DNA of 64,000 bases from Megaleporinus macrocephalus (lineage: Eukaryota; Chordata; Actinopteri; Characiformes; Anostomidae). The DNA lies in contig CM038725.1 in the NCBI GenBank assembly GCA_021613375.1, positions 7,746,589 through 7,810,588 on the forward strand. Direction: 5' to 3'. The position numbers were made by a program, and so were the translations under genes. Numbering within the stretch: the first letter of the stretch is position 1; each line of letters starts with the position of its first letter. The notes beneath the pieces are model-generated. The model was not told where the DNA came from, did no database searches, and worked only from the letters and a program-made list of their open reading frames with translations. This document shows, piece after piece, positions 1 to 10,838 of the stretch.

Positions 1-308
1 CCTACATACAATACAAAGTAACATGAATATCTTATTGTGAGAGAAGTAGATCAGATCTTGAGCTCCAGTTTGAAGAACAAAGTGTAGTTCCAGATTTCTC
101 CTGGACGCCCCAGACATTGTATGAATGTGTTCAGTTCCTTCAGCAGCAATCTTGATTTAGCTTAATGAAGTACTGAGCAGTCAACATATACATTGTTGTT
201 TCCACAAGGAGAAGCTTGGAAAGGGTTAAATAAATACACTGACGTATGCAAAAGCACTACTTACTCTACTGTTTAATATTTAAATAATAAAGCATTTTGC
301 TGAGTATA
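1..308 (+). mobile_element. Tc1/mariner-type MITE, family A, copy 1 (cut by window start)
   Basis: This dispersed noncoding repeat recurs at about 10.4, 19.7, 36.1, 36.7, 55.2/56.3 and 57.7 kb in both orientations. Better copies show an end resembling ACAGTACTGTGCAAAGGT, the style of Tc1/mariner terminal inverted repeats. No open frame is present, so it would need transposase from elsewhere. This copy starts inside the element and lacks its left end. Confidence 0.7.
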
Positions 309-330
309 TAAATATATAAATAATAGATAG

Positions 331-412
331 TTTCATGATGAATGGGCCAATAAAATGCTCCAAAACAGGTTGGAATAAGTTCTGGATCCAATGACCAAAG
401 TAAACAGTGACG
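331..412 (+). repeat. Dispersed repeat C, copy 1
   Basis: A short block beginning TTTCATGATGAATGGGCCAA is similar to blocks at about 6.43-6.60 kb and 28.09-28.24 kb. Class unknown; it may be the inner part of a larger DNA transposon, because it abuts family A here. Confidence 0.5.
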
Positions 413-431
413 ATATATACATATATACACA

Positions 432-720
432 CATCCATCCATTGTCTTCCACTACATCCCGCTAGTCGGTGTCACGGAGACTGGTGCCAATCTCAACGTC
501 ATCGGGCGAAGGCGGGGTACACCATGGACAGGTCGTCAGTCTATTGTATGGCACACACACAGTGAGCGATCAACCTAACATGCATGTGTTTGGACTGTGG
601 GAGGAAACCGGAGAACCCGGAGGAAACCCACTCAAGCAGGGGGAGAACATACACACTCCACACAGAACCACCCGGACCAGGAATCCAACCCAGATCATCT
701 TACTGTGAGGAGACAGAGCT
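432..720 (+). mobile_element. Non-LTR retrotransposon 3' segment (RTE/Expander-like)
   Basis: The segment runs from CATCCATCCATT through a part containing CATGCATGTGTTTGGACTGT and GGAGGAAACC to a C-rich end. This combination is familiar from a very common teleost LINE or SINE 3' region; the RTE-like assignment is from memory of such sequences and is tentative. The frame open over 469-708 is not a known protein. Its last bases, CCACTACACCACCGTACTG, match the unit of the adjoining minisatellite. Confidence 0.6.
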
Positions 721-1533
721 GACCACTACACCACCGTACTGACCACTACACCACCGTACTGATCACTACACCACCGTACTGATCACTACACCACCGTACT
801 GACCACTACACCACCGTACTAACCACTACACCACCATACTAACCACTACACCACCGTACTGACCACTACACCACCGTACTGACCACTACACCACCGTACT
901 GATCACTACACCACCGTACTAACCACTACACCACCGTACTAACCACTACACCACCATACTGACAACTACACCACCGTACTGACCACTACACCACCGTACT
1001 AACCACTACACCACCATACTGACAACTACACCACCGTACTGACCACTACACCACCGTACTAACCACTACACCACCGTACTAACCACTACACCACCGTACT
1101 AACCACTACACCACCATACTGACCACTACACCACCGTACTGACCACTACACCACCGTACTGACCACTACACCACCGTACTAACCACTACACCACCGTACT
1201 AACCACTACACCACCGTACTAACCACTACACCACCATACTGACAACTACACCACCGTACTGACCACTACACCACCGTACTAACCACTACACCACCGTACT
1301 AACCACTACACCACCATACTGACAACTACACCACCGTACTAACCACTACACCACCGTACTAACCACTACACCACCTTACTGACCACTACACCACCATACT
1401 AACCACTACAGCACCATACTAACCACTACACCACCGCACTAACTACTACACCACCGTACTAACACTACACCACCGTACTAACCACTACACCACCGTACTG
1501 ACCACTACACCACCGTACTAACCACTACACCTC
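721..1533. repeat. 20-bp minisatellite, about 40 units
   Basis: The consensus unit is ACCACTACACCACCGTACTG. Units are in exact 20-bp register from 721 to 1440, then slip by one base near 1461. The main variants are CCACCG/CCACCA, GACC/AACC and GACAAC. The unit is the terminal sequence of the LINE-derived segment immediately upstream. Confidence 0.95.
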
Positions 1534-1564
1534 CATGCTGTATATATATATACAATTACTGTTC

Positions 1565-1648
<84 letters not shown>

Positions 1649-1736
1649 TACACCACCTTACTAACCACTACACCTCCATGCTGTATATATATATACAATT
1701 ACTGTTCATATATATATATATATGAACAGTAATTGT
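1520..1736. repeat. TA-rich tract with a duplicated block and a perfect palindrome
   Basis: A long TA run (about 1581-1641) is flanked by two near-identical blocks (1520-1580 and 1663-1722), each made of a minisatellite unit end, a short TA run and CAATTACTGTTCATATAT. The second block continues into its own reverse complement, giving a perfect 42-bp palindrome at 1695-1736 centred on TA repeats. Confidence 0.9.
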
Positions 1737-1739
1737 GCA

Positions 1740-3095
1740 TTAAACTGTGTACAGAATGTTCACTGATTCTTGAAACATGGAATGTGGCCAGAAGTGTCCA
1801 TACCTTTGACCATGTCCATAATTAGTAATGAAAACTTTGTCTAATTTAGAAAACAATGCAAATTAGAAGCAGACTTTTGGACCCAACGGGTACATGTCAT
1901 TCATTAGTGTGCACCACTGTTTAGCACATGTCCTTGACTTGCATGAGCATCCATGCAAATGCAGTGAGACTGGATCAGGAAAGCTTGTGACAGGGGTCAG
2001 CTGCGACTGAATGGAAACCAAGAGAATGATTTGCCTCAGCCCACCACCAATTAGACACGAGAAAAGCTCCTCGCTCTGAAATGCCTAAAACATAAGTGCC
2101 ATGAAGGCTGTTCGATTTTTTTTTTATTCCTTTTTCTCCTTTCATTCCCCTCGGAGGCAGGCACTATGGCGTTTCTGGGACGGGGCCTTGGCGTCAGCTG
2201 CACGCTATCTCCGCGGCTCTGTGTAGTCGGGCCAAAAATGTGCTAGGACCGAAGGCAAGACTAATGGCCTATTAGGGCAAGGCCTGGATGGCTGCATAAG
2301 AAATCGCACTGAGTTGACAGTTTATCCAGGCACACGGCAATTAGAGCCACTCTGAACAAAGGCGGCTCCGAAAGGCGAAGCGCCGTTTGGAACCAAGATT
2401 TATCCTTGGAAAGTGGAGGGGTGTGCTCGCTGTGCCGCTGGTGTGTGTGTGTAAGCGTCTGTATGTGTTATGGGGACAAACGGTGAAGGGGGAACAAATC
2501 GAAAGGCTGTTCCAACCACTGCGGTCGCCCAAAAACCAGTTCCAGACTCGGCTGGAGAAGGCAAGCAAGTGGCCGAGACGCGTCACGTGACTTCGCCTTC
2601 GCTTCTCTGCTAAGCCCATCTACTGTTCCCAATGGATAATGCTAGAATATGGGGCTCTCTTTCCTCTGCAACCTCTTGGCCGTACTCTTTTACTTCAATG
2701 TGCTGCACGTTCTTATCAAGATGATTTCACAAAAAAATATCTGGTCTGGATAAAATATTTGATTTCTTTCATCATTTAATGTCCTGGCACACGATAAAAG
2801 ACCTTGGACGTCAGTCATAGGGGTGCATGAATTCATGAGAGGCATGAAGGAAGAAGAATTAGGAGCAGATGGGGAAGTGTGGAGGACCAAATCACAATTG
2901 CAAAACATCTGTGTCGTCAGTTGGAGTTTGGGAAAGTGACAAGATGGAAGGAGCCCATAGAAATGCAAGTGCTGGTTCTAATTTATTGAATATGAGAATA
3001 TGAATATTGAATATATTAATAATATTAATAAATAGCATTAAAATGCAATTACAATCATGCTGTGCATGAGAGCATGAGAGACATACACCATACTG
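1740..3095. other. Single-copy noncoding stretch; possible conserved element at 2000-2650
   Basis: No element seen elsewhere in the window occurs here. The part at about 2160-2640 has higher GC and mixed, nonrepetitive sequence. Frames open on both strands over 2341-2619 show no recognisable domain. It could be a conserved noncoding element; that is a guess without alignment. Confidence 0.3.
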
Positions 3096-3099
3096 TGCA

Positions 3100-3101
3100 T
3101 G

Positions 3102-3134
<33 letters not shown>
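3100..3134. repeat. TA/CA microsatellite
   Basis: A TA run followed by a CA run directly abuts the left end of the adjoining MITE, as expected for an element that targets TA dinucleotides. Confidence 0.9.
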
Positions 3135-3136
<2 letters not shown>

Positions 3137-3648
3137 TACCGCTCAAAAGTTTAGGATCACTTTAGAATTTAATTTCATGCAATTTTCATGCAATTCACAA
3201 ACAATATTGTTCATTTTACAATGAATGTAAGTGTATCAGATGATTTTTAAAGAATAAAAATGTTTGTATTAAAGTCTATTTTTGTATAGAGGCTTATTTT
3301 GTATATAGTCCTATTATCAGCAATTCTCAGTCCTCTGTCTAAATCTCCTGGTACGGCCACCAATCCAAGTTAAGGATGTTATTGGACTTATTGGTTGTTA
3401 GGACACTCTTGATCAATTGTGATGCACAGCTGAAAAACATTCTACTAATAAGTGAGTATAAAAGGGAACAAAATTCTAGGTTAGTTTAGTATCTGAAGCA
3501 TCAGCAGTTGATGGCTTGCTGACCGACTCAAAATGACCAGAAAGAAACAACTTTCTTTAGAGACCCGTCAGTTCATTGTTGTGTTAATGAAGAAGATACT
3601 CCATTAAAACAAGAACATTTCACTGTGATCCCAAACTTTTGAGCGGTA

Positions 3649-3650
<2 letters not shown>
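3135..3650 (+). mobile_element. Tc1/mariner-type MITE, family B, complete copy
   Basis: The 516-bp element has terminal inverted repeats ACTACCGCTCAAAAGTTT at both ends and sits between TA dinucleotides in a TA/CA microsatellite. It has no transposase frame. Related copies lie at 12.5-13.36 kb and 26.8-27.33 kb, both joined to another repeat. Confidence 0.9.
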
Positions 3651-3718
<68 letters not shown>

Positions 3719-3719
3719 T
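3649..3719. repeat. TA then GT microsatellite
   Basis: About 27 TA repeats followed by a GT run, directly at the right end of the MITE. Confidence 0.95.
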
Positions 3720-4040
3720 TTGGGTGTTTCATAAGTTCACACAGCCCCTGAAGGCTAAACTGAATTAGATGTGTCCACATACTCTACAGCAGTTTAGCTC
3801 CACCCATTCACCCTGAAGTTATAAGGAGTGTTTCAACCTGTATTGTATGGGCAGCTAATCATGTACATATGTCAGTGATACAGTTAAAGTAAAATGGGAT
3901 GGGATGAGGACAGTTTGTTAATAAATATATGTAATGTTAATATGTATATTCATGTAAATATGAATTGTGAATGACTTTGGTACATAGAACTACACAAACA
4001 TCAGAAGTAAACCTGAAAATCTATAACACTGTATCAGGCT
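3720..4040. other. Noncoding stretch, possible inverted relative of the 38 kb repeat
   Basis: No gene. About 3750-3830 on the minus strand resembles the block at 38.54-38.64 kb that includes GGGTGGAACTAAACAACTGT, so part of it may be a dispersed repeat. The rest shows nothing recognisable. Confidence 0.3.
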
Positions 4041-4043
4041 TGG

Positions 4044-4463
4044 GTGTGTGGAGTAGAGGACGAGAAGGCAGGACGGACGGAAAGGCAGACACAAACGCAA
4101 GCTTTTAACCAAAACTTTAATAAAGTTAATCAATCAATCAATCAATCAATCAATTGATCAACCTTTATTTGCACTCAGGAGTAAAATAAGGGAGACCCAC
4201 ATTTACAATGTCGCCGGGCATTACATATGCTATACATATAGGGATTGAAAATAAATTAAAAGGAATTTTAATGAGTACTTAAAATGTAAAAGAAATAAGA
4301 ACTGAATCGGAAACTAAAATCAGGAATAAGACAAAAGTAAAAAATAAGTCAATAAAAGTAGAACGCAAACTGCAAACAGGTGAGGGGCGGAGACATGGAG
4401 GTGGAGACAAGGATCACATGGGAAAACAAGGACATAGACAGAGAGAAACAGATAAGCGTGTGA
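4044..4463 (-). mobile_element. LTR-like dispersed repeat D, copy 1, interrupted
   Basis: The left part (about 4044-4128, ACACAAACGCAAGCTTTT) and right part (about 4360-4463, GGTGAGGGGCGGAGACATGG) match the two ends of the repeat at 24.117-24.501 kb. In between lies an ATCA-repeat tail and a segment beginning CCTTTATTTGCACTCAGGAG, apparently a separate retroelement inserted into D. Read on the minus strand, D copies elsewhere begin TGTCACG, as an LTR might. Confidence 0.55.
4125..4162. repeat. ATCA tetranucleotide repeat
   Basis: About eight ATCA units, probably the tail of the retroelement fragment that follows on the minus strand. Confidence 0.9.
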
Positions 4464-5439
4464 CACAAAATGAGATGTGGCTTATTACACATCAATAAGA
4501 TGTGTAACAAGCTAGCATATGAACCTTATTATGAGCATTTAAAGCCTCATTTCCGGACATTTTTTGGACGAGCTGTGTTTAAATCTAGTCTTATACCGCT
4601 ACTGTAACACTTAAACTAAGCCACATCCCTGAATATACTTATCCACATGAGAAGAATGGAAAAGAATGACGATATGATTTAAATTGGAGTGTACTTGCTT
4701 AGAAAGGACGGCGGCTGAGGCTCAAAAAGAAGGTCTGATTCAAAGTTTAACTCTCAAAAGCAAAATTAACATTATGAAGCATCTATGAAGACATGCTGTC
4801 AGATTCATCCTCCTGGGGAAGGGGTGTCAAGCAAGAGGTCTTCTTAGAATGGGTGCTCTTAAGACAAAATAACTGTGTTGTCTCTTCATTCATGCCAGTA
4901 TATGTACCATATTGTATATTACCAGCATGGAAACATGTTTGTTTATGTTTACTTCCAACAGAAATTTGTTAAAGGTTAGCAGGGCTGGGGTTACGGGTCA
5001 CAGGGCTTGAATCATACCACTACGTGATACGTGATATTTGATTTGCATAGGCCTGAAACCTATTGCATATAAGTTTCCAAGCCTAGAAATAGTGTACCAT
5101 TTGTTAAAACTGCCATCTATAGATGGCATAAGGCTTCTGGTGAACCACCAGCTTCCCATAGTTTCTTCCTCTAGAGTCCTCAGGCTAGCCACCAAGTTCT
5201 GTCGCCTCATGCTGTAAGTGTGAGTAGCCAATAAAGAGCAAATGCTGTCCTTCACCCTTCTAGCACTGGTGGTATCATGAGATTGGGGGTGGAGTTAGAG
5301 GATGGAGTTGACTAAATTGGATGAAACTTCAGCAAAACATTCCTATTTTTATTTCCTCCTCTGGAAGCAAGAAAGGGAGGGGGTTGAGTTTCAAAGTCAA
5401 GTTTGATTTTAAAAGGGAACGCATATCTAAATCATTACA
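4464..5439. other. Noncoding stretch without recognised features
   Basis: AT-rich, no array or recognisable transposon. The frame at 4998-5255 on the minus strand has no known domain and I do not call it a gene. Confidence 0.4.
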
Positions 5440-5925
5440 AATAGTGAACAAACAAACATAAAAGATCTTCTTTGATCTCGAAATGCTTGACGACGATAGC
5501 CGTTCCCCATGAGTCGCATATTAATGCTAGCCATATGCTTCCAATGATTTCTCCCGTTCTCATGCACGTGTTCTTATCTTTTAACTTGTTTCCCTGCAGC
5601 TGCTGTGCTGCGCTGCGTGGGGATGAAGGCCTATGCTTGCGTTTGTAGGCCTGCAACATATTTCCTTTGTGTTCCCGCTCCCTTCACAAGCGCACAATAA
5701 ACGATCCGAGCTCAGATGTGCACGTGCATCCGCTAATGAATAATGCATAGTCGTGATTTTAATATCCAGATCCAAACCACAAGACAGTGGTGGATATGAA
5801 AGCCGCCTCTTTCTTCGCTCGCCCAGCTCAAGCCTAACAAGACGGGCCAGCCAGGGGTCCGCGGTCATGTCAGTGTTCACCTGTAACAGATTAACCAGCC
5901 AGCAAAAAAACACTGTCGTCAAGCT
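5440..5925. other. Single-copy stretch; possible conserved noncoding element
   Basis: Nonrepetitive sequence with several homeodomain- and POU-like cores (ATTAATGCTAG, CTAATGAATAATGCAT). A 143-residue minus-strand frame overlaps it but runs through the neighbouring CA repeat and is not protein-like. Conservation is untested. Confidence 0.25.
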
Positions 5926-6005
5926 GAGGGGGGGGGGGGGCGGGGGATTTGCAGGTGTACACACACACACACACATACACATACATACCAACACATACAC
6001 ACACA
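5926..6005. repeat. G-run and CA microsatellite
   Basis: A run of 13 G, one C and five G, then a CA-rich tract with ACAT interruptions. Confidence 0.9.
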
Positions 6006-6189
6006 AAGTCAATGTTTATCAGTCAGTGTTCGGAGCGCAGACTCAGACTCTAGGCTTAAGTCTAGGCTAAAAACCTACATGCTCAGTCAAGCGTTTGGTA
6101 GTTAGTGTGTGTGGTAGATGAGAGGTGTCGATCTGGAGGGTCACTGCAAAAGATATATGAGATGATAAAAAGATATTCTGAGATAATAG

Positions 6190-6203
6190 TAAAAAAAAAA
6201 AAA

Positions 6204-6288
<85 letters not shown>

Positions 6289-6334
6289 TCAATGGAACCA
6301 GAATTCCAGACACTTGTATTTGTCCATTTGACGA

Positions 6335-6377
<43 letters not shown>

Positions 6378-6400
6378 TATTATATATATATATTTTTTTT
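6190..6400. repeat. Poly(A) and TA tracts
   Basis: An A-run (about 6191-6203), an ~80-bp TA run whose ends CTGATA and TATCAG are complementary, and a second A-run (about 6342-6374) followed by a TA and T-run. Simple sequence only. Confidence 0.95.
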
Positions 6401-6429
6401 TCTCCTTAACAGCATTTGAACATTACAGC

Positions 6430-6600
6430 CACCTTTTACAATGTGTAAATATGTCACAATGAATAGACCAATAGAAATGCTCCGAAACAGCCTGGAAAAA
6501 TTTCTAACTCCATTGACTTGCATTGAAAGTGAAGACAGTTTTTGTTTTCTCCTGTAAAGTAACCATTTTAGAGAACATTGTTGAGTAAAGTGCAGTGTAT
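6430..6600 (+). repeat. Dispersed repeat C, copy 2
   Basis: Shares CCAATAGAAATGCTCC, a CCATTGACTTGCATTGAAAG stretch and TTTTCTCCTGTAAAGT with copies near 0.33 and 28.1 kb. Class unknown. Confidence 0.55.
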
Positions 6601-7449
6601 GTGTGTGAGGTGGTCCTAGTTTCTGCCTGATTCAGAGCCCAAATAGCTTGCAAGAAGAAGCTCCTGTTGATCATCTCTGTGATCTATTTGTTGAGGTCAC
6701 CTGAGTCCATTGTTGGGCTGTCTGGGCTGCTGGAGGTTTGTTAAACTTTAAAAAGATCCCACCCAACTCAAAGTATAGCATTGAGACAAACCCTCCTAAG
6801 GAACTTTGGGAATCCGAACATGGAAGCGTCTTAAATAACAACTTGAGGTTGATATAGGAGTAGGAGATCTTCTTAACTGCCCCAAGGCCCTTAGCGCAGG
6901 CTGGTCGTCAGACGAGCTCATGTGCCTGTAGGTGAAGAAAGGAAACGCTTACCTCAGTTCAGTGGATTGCCGCGTGCTCAGAGCTAACTTTGTCTTAACA
7001 AAGTCAATCTGTTTCCTGAACAGTAAACACTGACAGCAGTTGCCAAGGTTGTGTCAGGCTAGATTGTTCCAGCATCTGAATGTCTCATGATGCTGTCCCC
7101 CACGCTGGCTAATGTGTTTTGGCGCGTGTTGACACTGTATAAATCATTAAGAATAAATGAAACTAATGTGTGTATATACAGGCAGTTTATGAAAAGGTTA
7201 AATATAGGATTTGCTCTCGAACTAATGGTGAAGCTGTTGTACAGATTTTTGTTTTCTAGCTTGTGGATGCTCGTTATTATGATTGAAACTGCTGTCGCCA
7301 TTGCAAGTTGCCCTGGATGAGACGATAGGGAAGGTGGGGTCTTCTTGCTCTGGCTGTTTCTGATTTAAGACTTAGACGGAGGGCTCAGTACCCTCATCTG
7401 TGATGTGTCAACATAACAGCTGCAAGAGAGCCCGTATTCACGGAATACA
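6601..7449. other. Noncoding stretch without recognised features
   Basis: No match to other repeats in the window and no convincing coding frame; overlapping frames at 7059-7320 on both strands lack domains. Confidence 0.4.
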
Positions 7450-7915
7450 GAGTCAAGTCACACTATTATGCAGCACAGGCAGCAGCTAGACCGACTGGGA
7501 GACTCAATAAGGTCCTGGTAGGTTGTCTCAGGTATCTGGAGCCATGCTGACTGCAATGCATCCCACAACTGCTGGTGGGAGTGTGGAGGAGCATCCATAG
7601 AGCCATGGTGGTGGTCCATGTGGTCCCACAGATGCTCAGCTGGGTTCAAGTCTGGGGAATTAGGGGTCCTGGGTAGTACTTGGAGGTCTTGGTCAGCTCT
7701 TCCAAACAATGTGGTACATTTCTAGTTGTGTGACGTGTCACATTGTCTTACTAGAAGATCCCATCCGCCCCAGAGAAGACCATCAGCATGTATGGTGTAC
7801 ATGATCTGCGAGGATGGATTCAGACCCAAATCGGTTGAGAGTGTCTTCCACATGGATGAGTGGCTCCAGAGAATGCCACGAAAACATGCCCCAGACCATA
7901 ACGCTGCCACCTATG
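7450..7915 (-). pseudogene. Tc1-like transposase remnant (lineage 1)
   Basis: The minus strand encodes two out-of-frame pieces of a Tc1-family DDE transposase. About 7911-7782 gives GGSVMVWGMFSWHSL and ends in a stop. After a frameshift, 7709-7458 gives SPDLNPAEHLWD (with the catalytic glutamate) and QQLWDALQSAW, typical of the Tc1 C-terminus. The N-terminal DNA-binding part is absent. Its upstream side is cut by the GC-rich element that begins at about 7916. It cannot make active enzyme. Confidence 0.85.
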
Positions 7916-8632
7916 TGCAAGGACAGATTAGGGATAGTCTTGGCCCCTGGTCAACTCTTTAACCCCCCGTGATCAAGGGCTCTCTAATGGTATGCCCTGC
8001 TCTTCTCTAGGCCCCCCTGGTAGGGGCTCTCATAACCAGGGCCCTCTAAAATTATGCCCCCCTCTTTTCTAGTCGAAGTCAGAGTAGTGCCACAACGCCT
8101 CAGCCATTTTCATAAGGGGCCCAAAAGCATGGCTAGGGCCCCCAAAAGCATGGCTAGGGGCCCCAAAAGCATGGCTAGGGCCCAAAAGTATGGCTAGGGG
8201 CCCCAAAGCATGGCTGGGGACCCCAAAAACATGGCTAGGGCCCCCAAGAGGCCCTGGGGTCAAAGTCCCTTATGCCTCCCTCTTTCCTAGGACCCCTAAA
8301 AGCCAGAATTCGAAGTCAGAGCAGTGCCACAACGCCTCGTCCATTTTCATAAGGGGCCCAAAAGCATGGCTAGGGCCCCCAAAAGTTTGGCTAGTGCCCA
8401 AAAGCATGGCTAAGGGCCCCAAAAGCATGACTAGGGCCCCCAAGAGGCTCTGGGGTTAAACTCCCTAAAAGGCAGAGGCTTCTTTAAATGGCCCTTGGAA
8501 ATAAAAATATGTTGTATTATAAATGTTTATAGACATCGCAAAAGTTTTGGGCCAGGGCCCCCCTGGGGGCCGCTGATCTCAAGGGCCCCTGGGCGCTGGC
8601 CCCACTGGCCCGGTCAGTAATCCAGCCATGCC
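7916..8632 (-). mobile_element. GC-rich dispersed element E, copy 1
   Basis: Read on the minus strand, it runs from CATGGCTGGATTACTGACC to GACTATCCCTAATCTGTCC, matching the shorter copy at 29.77-30.22 kb. It holds two clusters of a ~20-bp GGGGCCCAAAAGCATGGCTA repeat (about 8115-8250 and 8350-8445), each with a flanking GTGCCACAACGCCTC block, which suggests an internal duplication. No coding frame with a domain. Class unknown. Confidence 0.7.
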
Positions 8633-9448
8633 TACGCGCTTCCAACAATGAAAGTAAGAGGTGGTCATAATAATTTGACTCAACTGTGTGATCTATCATC
8701 CATCAACCTAAAAAGCTATAGCTGTGCAGTGCAGCAGTTTATGAATGACTGTGCATATATGACTTTACTACCTTCTATTTATACCGAGTGTTAGACCCGG
8801 GGCCTGTTGGCAGCTTCCGATCGGCAGCATAAACGTGCAATTTTGACTGCAGTGCGAGTCTAAAGTGAACGCTGGCTCGCCCAACGCTTCACATATATGC
8901 ACACGTCCATATATTTATACTCGCGTCGAACGGGGCTGTTTAACTGGCTTTCTTATGCTCCCACGACTTCAAAGACAGCCCATTACTGGATTAAGTTTAC
9001 AGGCGGCCTCAGGCTGCCCCGCTTTCCACTCGTCCCGCGCTCGCTCTGTGTTGTGGGGCAGCAGGCAGTCGCACATGTTGGTGTTTATTTCCATTCTGTC
9101 ATGTGCGTGAATCTGATTACAGGTCGCTAAGTCAATATTTAGCTTTTGCGGACGGATCGTAGCCGGTCAGTTTATTTTCCTTCTCGCCACTTTCTGCCCC
9201 GCCGCCGGCTGCCAGCGACGCTCCCCGCCACCGCAAACGTGGAAAAAAAGAGAAAAGAAAATGCCACACAGCGTGAAAAGAAAAGGAAGTAAATCATGAA
9301 CAGTTATACTGTACTGGTCATTGTACTGACCCTCCTGTATTGGGGGTTCAGTAAAACAGGTGGCTCCATGTGGCGGTGATATATAAGCATATGTTCTAAT
9401 TGATTAATATTAGTATATATGTGTAGTACATGCATTGTTATAAAACAT
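8633..9448. other. Single-copy stretch; possible conserved element at 8780-9250
   Basis: Mixed, moderately GC-rich sequence with no repeat match. Overlapping plus-strand frames at 8865-9130 lack domains. It could be a regulatory element; no direct evidence. Confidence 0.25.
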
Positions 9449-9885
9449 ACACCATCAGTCAAAAGTTTGGACACACTACCCAGATTCTTCTTAATATTAC
9501 TATATTAATAGTAATAATATTAGTGAATAATTGAGAAGAGCAGAATGAAACATCTGGATGTGGTTAGTGTCTTTTAGAAATGAGCTCATTTGCTCTGATG
9601 CAGGTTTACATACTTTGAACATTCTGGCCAGCAGCTTCATGAGGAGCCACATGAGGTGCTTCTCTAACAGGACTGAAGAAGATAGTGTAGATGCTGAGAT
9701 CTTGTTCTGATAAACAGGTTTGGGGGTTTTATAGGTGGTATATAAAATATGCATCATCATTTTTTTTGTATTTATATGTAAAATGTTTTTTTTAGAAATG
9801 TTTTTGTACATGGGCTCCAACTCGATTATTTAAACTCACCTTTCAACACATTAGCTAGGTGTGCCCAAACTTTTTTGGCAGTGCA
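9449..9885 (+). mobile_element. Tc1-type MITE, family C'
   Basis: The ends are CATCAGTCAAAAGTTTGG and, inverted, CTGCCAAAAAAGTTTGGGC, the well-known CAGTCAAAAGTTTGGACAC style of fish Tc1 termini. About 437 bp, no transposase. A right half of the same element lies at 21.82-22.09 kb. A frame at 9500-9820 on the minus strand is incidental. Confidence 0.85.
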
Positions 9886-9951
9886 GGTGCAACTGTGCCA
9901 CTAATTATGCTTATGTATATGCTTATATGCACATTTGTAAATATAAGTCAG

Positions 9952-9980
9952 TATATATATATATATATATATATATATAA
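9952..9980. repeat. TA microsatellite
   Basis: About 14 TA repeats. Confidence 0.95.
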
Positions 9981-10375
9981 TGCCAATTTCATGTCATAAC
10001 AACGTGCCACATGTTTCACAGTATATTTTCTTTACACATCTGCTGAATGTGCAGCTTCTAAGCTTGAATTTGGGAATTTGATGAAAACTTGTCTATACAC
10101 GCCTGACACCGTGGAAATAAGTTACTTCTGATATATAATTAAGATAAATACGCTGAAAATGTGATGCATTTCTGAACTTAGTCCAGGTGGAAAGTGCTCT
10201 TAAATCAAAATTAAGCATATGCAGTCATATCAACATTGCAGCTCATATCATAAACAGTAATAAACTACCACTTCACTACTTTCAAATAAGATTATATAAG
10301 TATTTTCTTCATATCAATCAACATGCTGACACATTATGTAACTAAGTATGTAATTAATAGGTAAAACATGCTTAT
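9981..10375. other. Noncoding stretch without recognised features
   Basis: AT-rich sequence between two MITEs; nothing recognisable. Confidence 0.4.
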
Positions 10376-10838
10376 ACACTACTGTGCATAGGTCTGAGCA
10401 CCTGAGCTGCTTGTTTAAAAGCCTTTATCTGATCAATCATAATATTTTCACCAGATATAATTAGAACAGATGTACATAATCATACATACAATACAAAGTA
10501 ACATGAATATCTTATTGTGAGAGAAGTAGATCAGATCTTGAGCTCCAGTTTGAAGGACAAAGTGTAGTTCCAGATTTCTCCTGGACGCCCCAGACATTGT
10601 ATGAATGTATTCAGTTCCTTCAGCAGCAAATCTTGATTTAACTTAATGAAGTACTGAGCAGTCAAAGCAGGTATTAGATGAGAACTGTAAATAATACTGG
10701 GTTGTTTATAGAGGGAGAAGCTTGGGAAGGGTTAAATAAACACACTGACGTATGTAAAAGCACTACTTACCGTGTTAATACTGTTTAAATATTTAATTCA
10801 TAAAGTATTTTGAGTAAATAAAAGCTTTCTGTCTGGAA
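10376..10838 (+). mobile_element. MITE family A, copy 2 (near complete)
   Basis: The left end is ACACTACTGTGCATAGGTCT, a Tc1/mariner-type terminus. The body matches position 1-308 closely and continues through AAATAAAAGCTTTCTGTCTGG to a degraded right end. No coding capacity. Confidence 0.8.

Noticed and set aside
469..708. 79-codon frame over the LINE 3' segment
   Set aside because: The sequence is a known type of noncoding LINE/SINE 3' region; the frame does not match a protein family.
5581..6012. 143-codon minus-strand frame
   Set aside because: Its first third is translated CA and C runs; no domain.
8069..8459. Frames with repeated GPSHAFG or GPKAWLG
   Set aside because: Translations of the internal GC-rich repeat of element E on both strands; not genes.
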